This document shows, one piece after another, positions 12,441 to 24,424 of a stretch of 64,000 bases of DNA. Origin of the DNA: Rhexocercosporidium sp. MPI-PUGE-AT-0058 (Eukaryota; Ascomycota; Leotiomycetes; Helotiales); contig JAGTJL010000021.1 in NCBI GenBank assembly GCA_020746875.1, positions 1,137,980 to 1,201,979 of the forward strand, written 5' to 3'. The notes under the pieces were generated by a model. That model had not been told where the DNA came from, searched no databases, and saw nothing but the letters and a program-made list of their open reading frames with translations. How positions within the stretch are numbered: the first letter of the stretch is position 1; every line of letters starts with the position of its first letter. Made by a program: the position numbers and the translations under genes.

Positions 12441-13898
12441 TCAGATAGGTCCCATCATCCCATCCATCAGATACTGCTGTCTTGACGGAAGTTGTTGCTG
12501 CCCCCCCGCTATTGAAGTCCGTTGCGATCGGTTCATGTTGTTGTTCTGCTGCATATTCTGGGGCTGTCTCGCCATGACGAGAATCTCGAACGCATCAACT
12601 CGGGATTTCAAGCTCGCATTTTCCTTTATAAGGTATTTGTTCCGCTTCTCAAGGTGTGCGATGTATTCCGTTGCTTTTGAAAGGACGGTTGCCTTGAGGT
12701 CAAGCCTGTCAGTCATGACCTAGCTAGATCGGATGAGATGGCATACCTTGTTTAATTTATGTGCGGGCGTAAGACCTTGAAGGTCTTCTTGAATATCCTC
12801 CCCGCGTGAGTTCTTTTTGCTCATGACCCTTAATGAGGGGACAGAATCCCGCAGTGCGGCGATCTTGTCGTTGAGATTTGTGCGATATCGCTTCTCGATC
12901 ATGTTGTGTGCTGTCTTTTTGACCGGTGGGCAACGCCCGTTGGTAGGCTCTGTGCTCTCGTCATCTTCCTCCTCCCCCTCTAGACTCGACTTTCTCTTGC
13001 GATTCCCTGTTGGGTCGGGAGACGATGGTGACGAGGTCGGAGATGCAGGGTACTGTGCTTGCATAGAGGGCATGGCGATGCTGCGAAGCTTAGACTCTTC
13101 TTGAGGAGTGAGCCTGCCGCTATATTGCTGCGCTTGTCTTGTGCCCGATGTTGGGCGTGTCCAGGAGAGAGGTGTCGAATAGAGGCCTTCTCGGTTGGGG
13201 ATGTCAGTCATTGGAGGTGAGAGCAAGGTATCTGGAGTCTGGAAGAGGGGTTCCTCGTTCATTGGGTCTTCTCCAAATACAGCAGATTCGTCTGTCATGT
13301 TTGATCCTCTAGTGCCGTACCCGCTGCCTTGGAACTCTAGGCCGGACATGGACGGTGATGTGGGTTCGGCTTTGAAATTGGGGAAATACTCCTCCGACGT
13401 TGGCGAAAGAGCTGCGTCGCTTGGGTCGTCCCAGCGCATCCACTCCTCAAAAGTACCAAAGTTGAATGTTTGCTCAGACTTGATGTCCGGATTGGCCTCT
13501 TGTTTTGGCAGATTGTAAGCCGCTGGTGGGAATGCTAGTGGCTCGGGGGATATAGGTGACGGTAGGGTCGAGTCACAAGAGTCGGAGGCGACTGCTGAGT
13601 CGTTATATGAGCTAGAATCCCAGCCGAATGTTGATATTGAGTTCTAATTGAAGGGATGTCAGTCCAAGTTGGTACCAGGTGAGGGTGATGTGGTGTAAAT
13701 TGAGCTGAAGTGTCTCAAGACCTCAAGGCAAGCAAGCAGTGAAGGATATATTGTCCAGTGACTGTGTCAAGGCAATGTGCTGATTGAAAACAGGCCAAGA
13801 AGGGTTTAGACAGGCTAGGAAAGGGCGGGACATACTTGAGGTCTCTTTTGTGTTGAGAAATAGTCAACAATGGGATTCTGGCAGCAGTTGATGGCCAT
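12441..13898 (-). CDS. SREBP-type bHLH transcription factor without a membrane anchor (SrbB-like)
   Basis: Three exons (13898-13836, 13643-12747, 12692-12441) give 403 residues. Residues 22-260 are Ser/Pro/acidic and disordered. A basic helix-loop-helix follows from about 263 to 340: basic region AHNMIEKRYRTNLNDKIAAL, a long loop, then KLNKATVLSKATEYIAHLEK and a short leucine-rich helix. Tyr in EKRYR, where most bHLH proteins have Arg, is the SREBP hallmark and suits E-box and sterol-element binding. The tail after the bHLH is only about 65 residues, rich in Gln and Asn, with no hydrophobic segment, so this is not a cleaved, ER-anchored SREBP. Fungal SrbB-type factors have this layout and act in hypoxia, lipid and carbohydrate control. 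The start exon rests on a perfect GTATGT donor and in-frame joining. Confidence 0.85.
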
Positions 13899-16800
13899 TT
13901 GAATGATTGAATCAAGGATTCAAAGCTGCAAGAATGATCCTGCTGATGGAAGAGTGGTCCGATTCTGTTAGACAATGCAGCTGGGTTGTCAGGTACCGAG
14001 GCCGAAAGGAGAAAGACTCAGTAGGTGACTGAGATGTGGGATGATAATGATAAAGATAATGGTAAAGATTCTTGACGAATTGTTGTCCTATCCAGATTAA
14101 ATGACGCGCCAGGCGTATTGGGGCGATGAGCTATAAGTATCAATCCAAAGGACGCTTCGTCGGTTCAGCAAGAGAATATCGGCAAGACAAGGACGTTCGT
14201 AATGAGGCCGTAGTATGGAAAGTGCTTGGGGAGTGCAAGCCTCAGGACCGGTTCATCCTCGTGCATCGTACGAGTAAGTGGACCGATGATGTGACTTTTC
14301 TTGGATCCTGGTCGAGACCAGTCTCGAGGATTCAGCACACGAACAAACACACTAGCAGGCTGACTGGCAGCAATAAAAGCTGGCGGTGGCCTCCGAAAGG
14401 CTTGTATATGGATGAAAGGAAGTGAATCGACACGGGGAATGGGTCAGGGCTACGAGCTCAACTAATCTGCGGACAACATGCACGAAGCGAAGGATTGTGA
14501 GCTCCGTATCAGTATACTGACTCGGGGAGGAATTCTTCAGGACTGTAGGGGACGGTCCAATAGCACTTGATGGCCATAACCATGGGTATTCCAATAATGT
14601 GCATGACCATGATTGGACATGCATGAGGCGCTTCGCTGGAGGAGAGGAAGCGGAGGAGACTCAGGCGAGTGGAGACTCAGAGGAGAAACTCTCGATACCA
14701 GCTGAGTTTGCAGTGAAGGTTTAAGACCGACGCCCAACATCTATTGGCCAATGCCAGAAGAGACGTCGCTACTGGCGCGGTACTGTACTCTACTGTACCG
14801 TATGTACTGCTGCAGAGGGATCGCACGAGATAATGGCAGCAACGCACGACAAATGGTGTTGTGGGCTGATTCTTGAGGCGGGCCTGCTGCATGCCTGCAT
14901 GCACCAGCAAACTTCAAGCCACCCGCCCGTCAACCTCCAGTCCACGGAGTCCAGTGTCCCCGTCGCTGGCCAGGGATTCGCGGAGGCTACCGGGCTCCAT
15001 AATTGATGCTTTTGACACTGTTGGTGCTGCTGCTGAGGGTGCGAAGCTGCCCTTGATCGGTGCAAGGAAGGCTGACGAGAAAGAATTCGAGGCATTTTGC
15101 ATCGAGATCTGTCTTTCGCTTGCTTAATTTTGTGCAAACAGCCCCAGGTCCTGCATAATTCTCGCTTAATAATCCATCCCTTTACGGACAGGACCAGAAC
15201 CAGGACCTCCTGACTGGCTGGACAACCCCCCGGTTCAAAATAAGAGCAGCCAACGCCTACCTAACAGACTACCAAATAACGAAAAGAGTTCGTACATTAC
15301 GTACGCGACACATGTATGCCATCTCGATGGTCGATGCGTTTTGTGGATCCGGCAACTGCCTCATCTTCCCATTAGCGTGTAATCCACAACCGATCCAGAT
15401 ATCCCGTCACAAAATACCCGTCAGCAACTTTAACCGCCTCATATCGTCACAAGCTTCGATTTGAAGTCCCATCCACCCGCCAAATCCAAGTGCTTTGGGC
15501 AACTTGTGCCTGGCTTGGCGAGGTCAAAGAACTCGTTCGTTAGTCACGATTCTGGGGCGAGGAAGGTCATAGAATCGTCTATTAACTGCGAATCTGGCAT
15601 GTCATTGAGACTTGTCCAGTTTGTTTTGCGTCTGGTCCTGCAGATCAACTTTCTGTCTTTCCATAATTGTGTTTGAGGAGATAGAAGTATTCCAGTCCGC
15701 GATAGCTTTACCTCATCAACTCAACATCGCTAACCTACCCTCGGATGCAGCTCACCTATCGGTAACACTGCATCATCTCAGGGTCTTTTATCCATGGTTT
15801 GCAAGCCACTACAGCCACGATCATCCTCCGTGTTTGCAATTCGTCAATCACCTCGCTGCGTCCAAATTTCAGTTCTACGCTCAATCAAGACACCAAGTTC
15901 TCGACCGCCCCATCACACAACAATTTATTTGCTCTCTGCAACTCATCAAGCCCTTCAATTGAACTTCAAACCATCGAAAGCCTGATCCTGGAAACCATGT
16001 GCGCGGCTTAATGCATCAATGGTGGACGGTGGCACAATTACGAGATCCAGTATCTACCCGGCAGTACTGTTATTGGACAACTTCTAAAAAGCAAATTGAC
16101 TTACATGTATTATGCTAGGCTTCGTCGATAATGCAACTAAGTTTTAGCCAAATTCCACAAGCCACGAAATAAGTAAAGTGGTCGAGCAAGACATCAGACG
16201 CGAAGCTAGAATTTCTCCACGGACGGAGGTACGGCCTTCAAAAATGCATTTCCTCTCTACGCCGCATAAGAGTTATCTCCAATGTGCAAATCCGAGAAGA
16301 GAAAGGGGGGAGGAAACACCGCTGCTGAGGATCTAAAATCCACAGCGGGCAGCTCAAGTCAACACTTCAATGTGTTCTTGACTCAAGTTTTCAAACCCAA
16401 ACCCCAATTGCCTTTTCCTTCTTGCCTTCGACTTGAGAATTTTGGAACATCCCGCACTTGGCGTTCTCCGACTCAGTGACAGACCTCTACAGCATCATCC
16501 TAGTCTAATCAGCTTGAAGATGGAAGCCTGCAGGTGTTTCCAGTAAGTATACCCAATCTCCTACACATGTAGACAACAACAGACTACAGACAAACAGTGA
16601 GCAGTACCTCAGCAAGCTATACGACCGACTTCCACCTCCTATCGTCACCTCACCTCATCTACCGAAGACCATCATCCGTCAAGCTTATCTTCCTAACCCA
16701 TGACAAGCAGGTACACGCAGGATCTCTCTCCAAGCAAATGCTCACATGCAAGACAGGAAGGACTCTCTGTCTACTGTGGCAACTGGACCCTGAGAAACTT

Positions 16801-17811
16801 CACAGCATACGTGAGCTTTTGTAGCACAACTTTTGCTTAAACCCTCAAACACAGTCTTCCAAGAACGAAGCAATACTTGTGATCGACCAAGTCACCGAAG
16901 GAAAGCGCAAGCAACAACCGAACAGATAACATCAATCAAAGAATAGGCCCCCCCAAGAAACCGACCATGAGTCACTCATCTCCATCACCACACTTATCAT
17001 GCTCCACATCACTAGATACTAGATATCTCAAAGCATACCTTGAATTTTCCTCTCCGATTCCTATGACTATGACTACCAGCTTCAATATCCGAGAAGCAAA
17101 CCCGATGAGGCTTTCAAGCTTTCCTCCCGATCCGGCCGAACACGCAAACACGAATTCTGATCCGGCTCTACCCGTACATCTTGAGAACCATTTCTCATCT
17201 CGGATTTACTATCTAGGTATTCTCAGCAACACTTTTTTCCCGGCTCCTTTTTCCTTTCCCTTGTCCTTGGTCGGCCTAGCGAACCTTGTTAAGCGGCATG
17301 ACAAGCCCGTTTCTATTTTGATGGAAACGCTTCGTCTTCATTTTCTGCGTCATGCATCATGCACGACATGTCATATCCTGCCATTTCCCATCCTATCGAA
17401 GGAAACTTGCGGCTCAATATCAAGCCATCCACCAAATATCCATGCCTATCAAAAATTTCAAGCTCCCTGCTCTTGATCTCCCTGCTTCGTTCGGTCTCTG
17501 CGTCTGAATTGCCGAAGAATACATCCGCCGTCCGATAGCATCTGACACCCGATACTGGGCTGGTCATACGATGTGATAGCAAACAAGCGCCGTCTTGAGG
17601 TTTGGTTCGTAAGTCGTTTCCACAGTTCATGGCATGTATTTCCTTCTAATGCTCAAGATTCGGTGTGGACGCAATCATACACCTCATCTCCATTTCCACA
17701 TTGGTTTCACACGCGTTTTCCTTGTCATATTTCGCGGCCTCAAGGCATCGTGGTCCCTAATACACTCCAACCATGACAGTCAGTCGCGATGATCACAGAA
17801 CAATCGTCCGA
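13899..17811. other. 3.9-kb interval without a supported gene
   Basis: This is the upstream region of the bHLH gene (-) and the downstream region of the Zn2Cys6 gene (-). The longest frame, 16967-17476 (+, 169 codons), is Ser/Pro/His-rich and has no domain. Large upstream regions are common for fungal regulators and may hold a long leader with introns. No tRNA or repeat was recognised by eye. Confidence 0.5.
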
Positions 17812-20248
17812 TCACTTTCGCAAACTAAATCCCGCATCTGCCAGCAACGTACCCTCCGAGCTGAGCAACGGCCTTCCCTGCAACGGGAAAGGCCAAAAAA
17901 TTGGATTTCCACCCTCGGCTACAGGACTAATGCCATTGACAATATCCCTACTGTTAACATTTGGGCAAAAGAAATTCATCGATGCCGATGATGATTGACA
18001 GAGACTCTTGAAATCTTGCTTGAACTCTTCCCCGTCTGCGTCGAGCATGGTGTATGTGACATTCCAGTGGGCAAGGAGGAAGCGGATGATGTTAAGAGCC
18101 CGATTCGCGAAGCCGTGACAGCTAGCCATTTGTCGGAGATCGGCGATTGCAGCTTGTATATGTTCTGGTCCTGCTTCTTCGTTGCCCAGAGTAATGACGT
18201 GTGTTATTGTTGATGCGAGAACAAAGTAGGGTACAAATGATGGTGTTCGTTCGAGGGTGTAAAGATCGGAGTATGATTTGAGGAGAATGGATATAGTGTT
18301 GGCGGCTTGAGTGCACAAGTCACGGGGAGACACACCTGACCCTGTGATGTTGAGTTTGACAAAAGGTCGGAAAAGCAAGAGGATAGCAGTGTGATAGTAC
18401 ATGCTGTCGAGGTTTAGCTTATGTGATGATACCAATGAGTATCTGCTTACTGTGCGAAGAGAACAGATGGCGTGAAATTGTGCCCAAGCCTCAAAGTCGT
18501 AGGTATTCCCGAATACCACCGAATGTACTCCGTGTATACATCATTGAGACTTTTGCTTGTTACGGGTTTTCCTGGTGTATACAGCATGTAAAGTGACTTG
18601 TGAACGATCTCGGAAAGTTCACAGAAGGTTTTATATACGCTTCGAACGTTGGAAGGCTGTGTGAAAGCTGTCGCAAGAGGTGCACCTAGAAAATCAGTCA
18701 ACCCTTCCACAATTTTGAGAAGAGCTTACCATCGTCTGTGTATGGAACCCAAGATGTGGATTCAATATGTTCTACAATTGGTGGTTTGGTGACCAATTTG
18801 GCGTTGCGAGAAAAATGAGGCAATCGACCAATACTCATTGACCACACCCTTGGATGAATTAGACGATGTAGAAGATATCGCGCGACGATCCAACTTACTG
18901 GTCCAAGGAGAAGGCGCCCCAGAATGTCGCCGACCGTACTGCATGGTCCACTTTAGCGGTATCACCATCACCGTCTGGAACGTCGAAATGCAACCCCATT
19001 TCAATAGCGAGGCGTATGGACTGGCCTGACAGGAATATGCTATGACTAGATCTCCCACAACTTGCTTCTCGGATCGACATCAGTCCTAGAGCTTGTATCG
19101 TTGTCAATGAGTGCCTGTCTGTCTCCAACTCAAGAAGCCGCGAAGCTTCAGCAAAGAAATGATCTCCTGCTGTATTGCCATCATCCGGATCAGTGCGAGA
19201 ATTAGGTTGAGTAGAGAACCTGCAGCCAACAGCAAGTAGAGCATTGACCAGTAACGAGGAGCAGTATCTGGGGTTGCCTCCTCTCATGTCTTCCAAGAAG
19301 TGTTCTTTGTTTAAGGAAGCAAAGGTAGGGTACTCCCAACAGAAGTATAGTGCCATTAGATGCTCTACAAACGCTCCATCGCTTGTCACACTCGTCCAGC
19401 CCTGGTTCGCATTTGGGTGTGGTGCTTCAGGTCGCTCTTCCATTCCAAAACTCGGTCCTAATATCGTTGCCTGCCCATGCCCTCTTGCTTCATGAAGTTC
19501 CCTTCGTGACGCAGGGTCAGACTCGGATGTTTGGTGCCATGTTCCTACCAGTGGATTACCAGCTAAGGCCTGTTGTGGATATGACAGTGGATCCACGTCC
19601 CAGACCATTGTATCGCCATGCTCCGCACTTTCTTGATCCTGGGTCGTAGAGGCATTTCCTCCACCCCACGTGGGCCATGCCGTACCTTCAGCTCGACCTT
19701 GACTTTGGGATGTAGAGCCTTCCGGGTCGCTATAACCTAGCAGTGACAACGGTGAGCTGACAATGCTTCTGGCCTGGCTCAGTGCACTTCCAACGGCTTG
19801 CTTGTCGACGAGCCGAGTAAAGCTGGTTGTATTATTACTGCCTGACGCCGAGGACTGCGAGCCATCTAGCTTGTCAACAATGGTGTCGAGTGTCTCCCCC
19901 CTCCGTAGCTGATCCAGGACACTGTCGGACGCATCGCCTGAAACCAAAGCAGCAAGAACTCGGTCGTTGTACCGTTGTTGTGTTCGTAATGTATCGATTT
20001 CGGATCGCATCTGCTCTTTCGACTGACGCACGGGAAGTTCGTAATGACAATCGATGTTCTGTGCAGTACATCTGCCACAGGGAGTTTGCCCATCACACTG
20101 GCAGCAAAGCGTCTGGTTAGCCATTGGACGGCTGAAGCTAGAGATGTAGAATGCCTACCTTGGCTCGTTTCTTGCGGCACTCGGTGCATGCATTTGCCGT
20201 CACCAGGCCGAGTCCTCGACGTCTCTTTGAATTGCTGGAGCTTTCCAT
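17812..20248 (-). CDS. Zn2Cys6 transcription factor with fungal-specific middle homology domain
   Basis: Five exons (20248-20159, 20097-18899, 18848-18730, 18685-18451, 18403-17812) join in frame to 744 residues. The binuclear zinc cluster ACTECRKKRAK-CDGQTPCGRC spans the first intron, with cysteines 21, 24, 31, 37, 40 and 47 in the pattern C-x2-C-x6-C-x5-C-x2-C-x6-C. A short coiled-coil-like helix (SKEQMRSEIDTLRTQQR) follows. The Fungal_trans domain runs from about 230 to 560 and includes FWGAFSLDQVWSMSIGRLP and MYYHTAILLLFRPF. This layout is common among activators related to NirA and similar regulators, but the target genes are unknown. No co-regulated enzyme cluster lies directly beside it. 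Confidence 0.88.
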
Positions 20249-21327
20249 TGCAGATGCCGTTGGCGGGGGGTTGATGGAGATAGGATGGAGAAGGACATCC
20301 TATGTGCGAGACAAGAAACAGAAACAGGTTGTGTTCTGCGAGAAGAGGGCCAGAGAGAGGGACAGCAGACTCATTCGGACATTTGCCAAACTGGTAAAAG
20401 ATTCTCGTTTTCCAAGTTGAGTTGAATAGATAATGGTGGGATGATGGTTAGGGTGGCCGATGGTGGTGGTGCAGGTGGGTGCACTGTTTGAAGTCAGGGT
20501 CCAGATGACGTAGCCACCAAGCACTTTCGGAGAACGAGAACGCGGTTTCTGGCAGTACGCGTTTACATGCAGTATTTTGGCCCATCCATGGAAACAGCTG
20601 ACATTTTGTGCCCTTACGTTGTGCCTCTACAGAGTAATCTGATGTGAGGGATGTAAAAGTTGATAGACAGAAGACGATGAGGAACAGACTTCTTAGAAGG
20701 GTAGAGGGGAGAAGGCGAGGGGGAGGAGGGAAAGGAACGTGTGAGAGAGAGAGAGAGAGAAGAGAAAGGCAGATTAAAACCCTTTCCTACCTGCCAAATT
20801 GTCTACCTAGAACTAACCAGGTAGTTTTTATACATGAATAACTATTGGAGATGCATCTCTTCAGAGCGAAGGATGCATCGCCAGCGATGTGTCGAGTCTG
20901 GGATTGCACTTGTACCGTACATACAATTTGCTGTCCAAATTCCCACCCCGGTCTTATTTACAATCCCGATGGGAGATGGCGGGGCGGAGCGGAGCGGGTT
21001 TGGGATGTAAACCTGAAAGCACCAGATCAGTCTGGGCAATCATACATAAATTTGGAAAGCTGTGATCCGTACGATATGGATGCGTCATCTGGAATCGCTG
21101 TACTTGTACGGAGTAGGTAGCGTTCCGCAGAAGCAAAGAATGCCCAGGTACTGTACATACAAAGTAATCAGAAGGAGAGGCGCCCAACCACCACGCTCAT
21201 CCTTGGCTCGCCTTGGCTGCATCTTACCTATCTTGCCTCAGTACCACATTCTAGTCATTGGACAATTGAACAGGTTCAAATTAGTGACAGCTGAATCCAT
21301 CCTTCATATATCAACAACCGCCTAACC
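20249..21327. other. Divergent promoter interval
   Basis: The Zn2Cys6 factor (-) and the DLH/SnoaL-like gene (+) are transcribed away from here. A GA microsatellite lies at about 20745-20762, inside a longer purine-rich stretch (20696-20770). No gene was recognised. Confidence 0.6.
20745..20762. repeat. GA dinucleotide repeat in a purine-rich tract
   Basis: A GAGAGA run stands within a longer AG-rich segment upstream of the divergent genes. Purine tracts of this kind are frequent in fungal promoters. Confidence 0.7.
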
Positions 21328-22807
21328 ATGGCGTCTCGTCAGAAAGAGAATTCGCACCTGTTAGCAAAACCCCGGTCGGTGGGAACCGACACTCTCCTCC
21401 AGACCCCACTCTCGAGGCAAGGAGAAGGTCCCGGTTTACTGCTTCTGCTACCAAAAGACTACCAGCCTCGAGATTCTGGAGATTACAACAAGACTCTCGA
21501 TCCGGAACCCCTCCAGAAATGGGCCGAGGAGGGATTTGCAGTTGCTGAAGTAAGAGTTGATGCCGATGCCGGTGCCGACACTGTGAGCGAGTCTTGTGGA
21601 CAGGCCATCAAGGCTCTGACAGAGTTAACGCAATGCACCCCAAAAGAGAAATTCGGGCTTATAGGTAAAAAAGAATTATCTCATAATGTGCGTCACAGAT
21701 GCTATTGGAAGGACAGAAGGTTTGGAAATGTGTCAATTCGTGAATGCACCTGTTTGCACTTGAGTTTTTTGGCAGTTTATGGGACGGCTTTTACCATACT
21801 GACACTGAATAGTCTACTCCTCTCTACTAGAACAAGTATGGCAATACTTAAGTAAATCCCCACAAGTGGCGGCTCTTGTTGGTTTCACCGATGAGCCAGT
21901 TCCTGCGACCCCGAAAATCCCGCAGCTGCTTCACAGCCCCAAGAAATTCGACCCCCCTCGAAAGACAGACACACTTCATACGTATGATTCGGTCTCGTCA
22001 ACAAAGTTCATCTTGCCAAGCCATGCGCATTACCAATCTGGCCCAGCAGGAGTAGCTCATACTCGCACACTGGGGTTCCTCAGAACGTATCTTGGAGGCC
22101 CCCATTTCAATCTCGAGGCCATATGGGACGAGCATTGCCTCTTCGAGTTTGGAGAACGAAATGTTGAAAAGACGATGGGCACCATGGTGGAAGAGCCCTA
22201 TGTGAATCACATTCCAACGGTAGTCACGAGTTGCGCAAAGACTCATGAGATGTGTGCTGATGAGTGTTCAGATGACAGGAGGTATTGGCCGTACAGCACT
22301 CACAGCTTTCTATCGTGATCACTTCATCTTCATCAACCCAGAAGATACTCAACTGGAGCTTATCAGCCGGACAGTAGGCACAGACCGTGTCGTTGATGAG
22401 TTCATTTTCTGTTTCACACACAATAAAATGATCGACTGGCTGTATGTTTCGTCTCAATTCCCTACCGAAGACAGTAGCTCAAAGTATATAGCATTCCCGG
22501 TATCCCTCCAACTCAAAAAAACGTTCGGGTCCCATTCACTTCAGTCGTCAACGTGCGTGGGGACCGTCTGTTTCACGAGCACATCGCATGGGATCAAGCC
22601 TCTGTCCTACGACAACTAGGTCTCCTACCTGAATATCTGCCTTTCCCCTATCCCTTGCCAGATGGAAGAATTCCCGCAAAAGGAAAGCGATTCGAATATC
22701 GTGTTCCGGCTGCGGGTGTAGATACGGCAAGGAAATTGGTAGATGAGAATTCGGTGGCAAGTAATGAGATGCTGGGATTTGAAATCAGGGAGGTGGACGA
22801 TGTGTGA
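21328..22807 (+). CDS. Dienelactone-hydrolase-like / SnoaL-like fusion protein
   Basis: Four exons (21328-21664, 21813-22219, 22272-22441, 22492-22807) give 409 residues. The N-terminal half resembles an alpha/beta-hydrolase of the dienelactone hydrolase family (LLLLLPKDYQPRDSGDYN; VWQYLSKSPQVAALVGF; LPSHAHYQSGPAGVAHTRTL). The C-terminal half is a SnoaL-like cone domain (VEEPYVNHIPTMTGGIGR; RTVGTDRVVDEFIF; FTSVVNVRGDRLFHEHIAWD). Fungal carboxymethylenebutenolidase-like proteins with this pairing are known. The canonical Gly-x-Cys-x-Gly nucleophile motif of active DLH is not visible; the expected site reads FGLIVYSSLL. Hydrolase activity is therefore doubtful, and the SnoaL-like half may carry the function. 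Intron 1 (148 nt) ends after a CTGAC branch site. Confidence 0.8.
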
Positions 22808-23371
22808 AGGACTGACATATCATCAAATGTTTCGCTTCTAAAGAGGACTGAGTATCCTTGCATAAACCCAGCACTAAATCTCAATGATTCTGTGGATAGC
22901 TGAAGGTAGGATACCAGCATCTATCGCTTCAAGCGACTAGTCAGATACCGTTGTTTACAACTCAAGCATTCGCAAAGTCAATCTCTGCCTTCTGGGTGTG
23001 TACAATGAACATACTGTCTCGTCCCATCAAGTCCTTCTGAAACTAAAATTTATTACTCGATATATTATGGAGCTTCGGACAATCAGCCGACTTTGGACGT
23101 GTGTTCCGGCACCAGCACTGATACACACAATCCTTTACATGTGTGACCGACAATACAATCTTCCATCGCTCGCTACCCACCACATCATAATCTCACATAC
23201 ATATCAGAAAATCAATTGAGGGGGCAGGGGAATAACAAATTTTGAAGACAGCAGTATACATTTTCACAACAACAAAACCGACAGAAGAGAAGAACTCCAT
23301 CTATATATAAGGAGCAAGCGAAAAGGGGGCAAACTCACCTCTTTTCACCTACCAGCTCGGGCACCGATGCC
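22808..23371. other. Convergent 3' interval
   Basis: This lies between the ends of the DLH/SnoaL-like gene (+) and the Arg/Ser-rich gene (-). It probably holds both 3' UTRs. Nothing else was seen. Confidence 0.6.
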
Positions 23372-24424
23372 TCAACCCCTCCTGAAGAAATCTCTCCTCT
23401 CCCTCCCAGCTTCCGCCCTACTAGCAGCAGGTGGCGGACTTGGAGCTCTGGGTGGCCGTCTACTCTCCTTCCTCTCCCTCCTCTCCTCTCTACTCTCAGT
23501 CCCCGTGCCTCTCTGTGATCGATGTCTCCTAACACCTTCTTGGCGAGGACTCGGGGTATGTGGAGGCGTCACAAACGTCCCGTAGCTCCTCGGCGGAGAT
23601 GCAGCGCGGTATCTCGATGATGAAGATGATCTGTGGTGTGAGCTTGAAACCGGAGACGGGGAGCGATATGCAGCCGGGGGAGGAGAACGGCGTCTTGCTC
23701 GCCGCTGAGCTTGAGGCGGAGGTGCATGTCTGCTTGGCTCTGGACTTGGGTTTGTAGACTTCTCTTCGTCACTCTCCTCTCTCGCTTCCGGCATCTCCTT
23801 GCCAGGTGCTTGCGCCCCGGCTACCCCAGCTTCGGCCCGTCCAGCAACATGCTGCGGTGCACGAGCCGCGAACTCACGACCGACGTGCGCAGTCGCAACC
23901 TTAGGATGGATGCCTTGATCAACGAGAAAATTGATCAGCTCTTCCTTCGAGACTGAGCTAGAATTCCCGTTCCACGGCATAGGTGCGATAGGAATACGGT
24001 CTGGCTCCTCGTCGTCGTATGTGTATACTTCGGGCGAGGAGTCAGTCGATAGCGGCGAAGGCGGGAAGTAGGTATCTTGAGCTCGGAGAGGAGGAGAGTC
24101 GGGTGTCTTGGACCAGGGTTCCCATTGAAAATGTGAGTATGGCGTGTCGTAGCATGAATTCCTCTCCGGGTGGAAGACAGGAGGAGGAGATGGAGACCGC
24201 GTGGGCGAATGTATGTAAGTATCTCGCTCCGGGCAAACGCGGTAGATGCGCGGCATGCGAACTGTAGACCTATGAGGTGAGCGTGCTCTCCCTCGGTGGT
24301 AACTGTCTGCGTATTGTGGCTCTTGGGGATAGAAGAAGGCGGTACTACGGAGAGGTGGGTCGCTGAAGGGACCATACGTGCGTGTTCTGTAGGCTCTAAC
24401 AGGGGGTGGGTCGTAGTGTGTCAT
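23372..24424 (-). CDS. Arg/Ser/Pro-rich low-complexity protein of unknown function
   Basis: A single uninterrupted frame encodes 350 residues. Residues 1-130 are rich in Pro, Tyr and Arg. A short ordered patch near 155-185 (SVSKEELINFLVDQGIHPKVATAHVGREFA) could form a helical module. The rest is RS/RR/SP-rich (HHRSSSSSRYRAASPPRSY; RREERRERKESRRPPR), like RNA-binding or nuclear-speckle proteins. I do not recognise a named family. The length of the frame and its codon texture favour a real gene; an additional intron cannot be excluded. Confidence 0.65.
   Translation of the reverse strand: MTHYDPPPVRAYRTRTYGPFSDPPLRSTAFFYPQEPQYADSYHRGRARSPHRSTVRMPRIYRVCPERDTYIHSPTRSPSPPPVFHPERNSCYDTPYSHFQWEPWSKTPDSPPLRAQDTYFPPSPLSTDSSPEVYTYDDEEPDRIPIAPMPWNGNSSSVSKEELINFLVDQGIHPKVATAHVGREFAARAPQHVAGRAEAGVAGAQAPGKEMPEAREESDEEKSTNPSPEPSRHAPPPQAQRRARRRSPPPAAYRSPSPVSSSHHRSSSSSRYRAASPPRSYGTFVTPPHTPSPRQEGVRRHRSQRGTGTESREERRERKESRRPPRAPSPPPAASRAEAGRERRDFFRRG

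Noticed and set aside
14873..15127. Small overlapping frames on both strands upstream of the bHLH gene
   Set aside because: Both strands are open by chance in a GC-richer patch, with no family similarity.
16967..17476. 169-codon plus-strand frame
   Set aside because: Low-complexity Ser/Pro/His composition, no domain, no splice context. Not annotated as a gene.
21778..21853. An exon of the DLH/SnoaL-like gene using acceptor TTGGCAG (VYGTAFTILTL..)
   Set aside because: That reading ends in a stop and frame break. Acceptor GAATAG at 21812 with a CTGAC branch site restores the conserved VWQYLSKSPQ, so no frameshift is needed.
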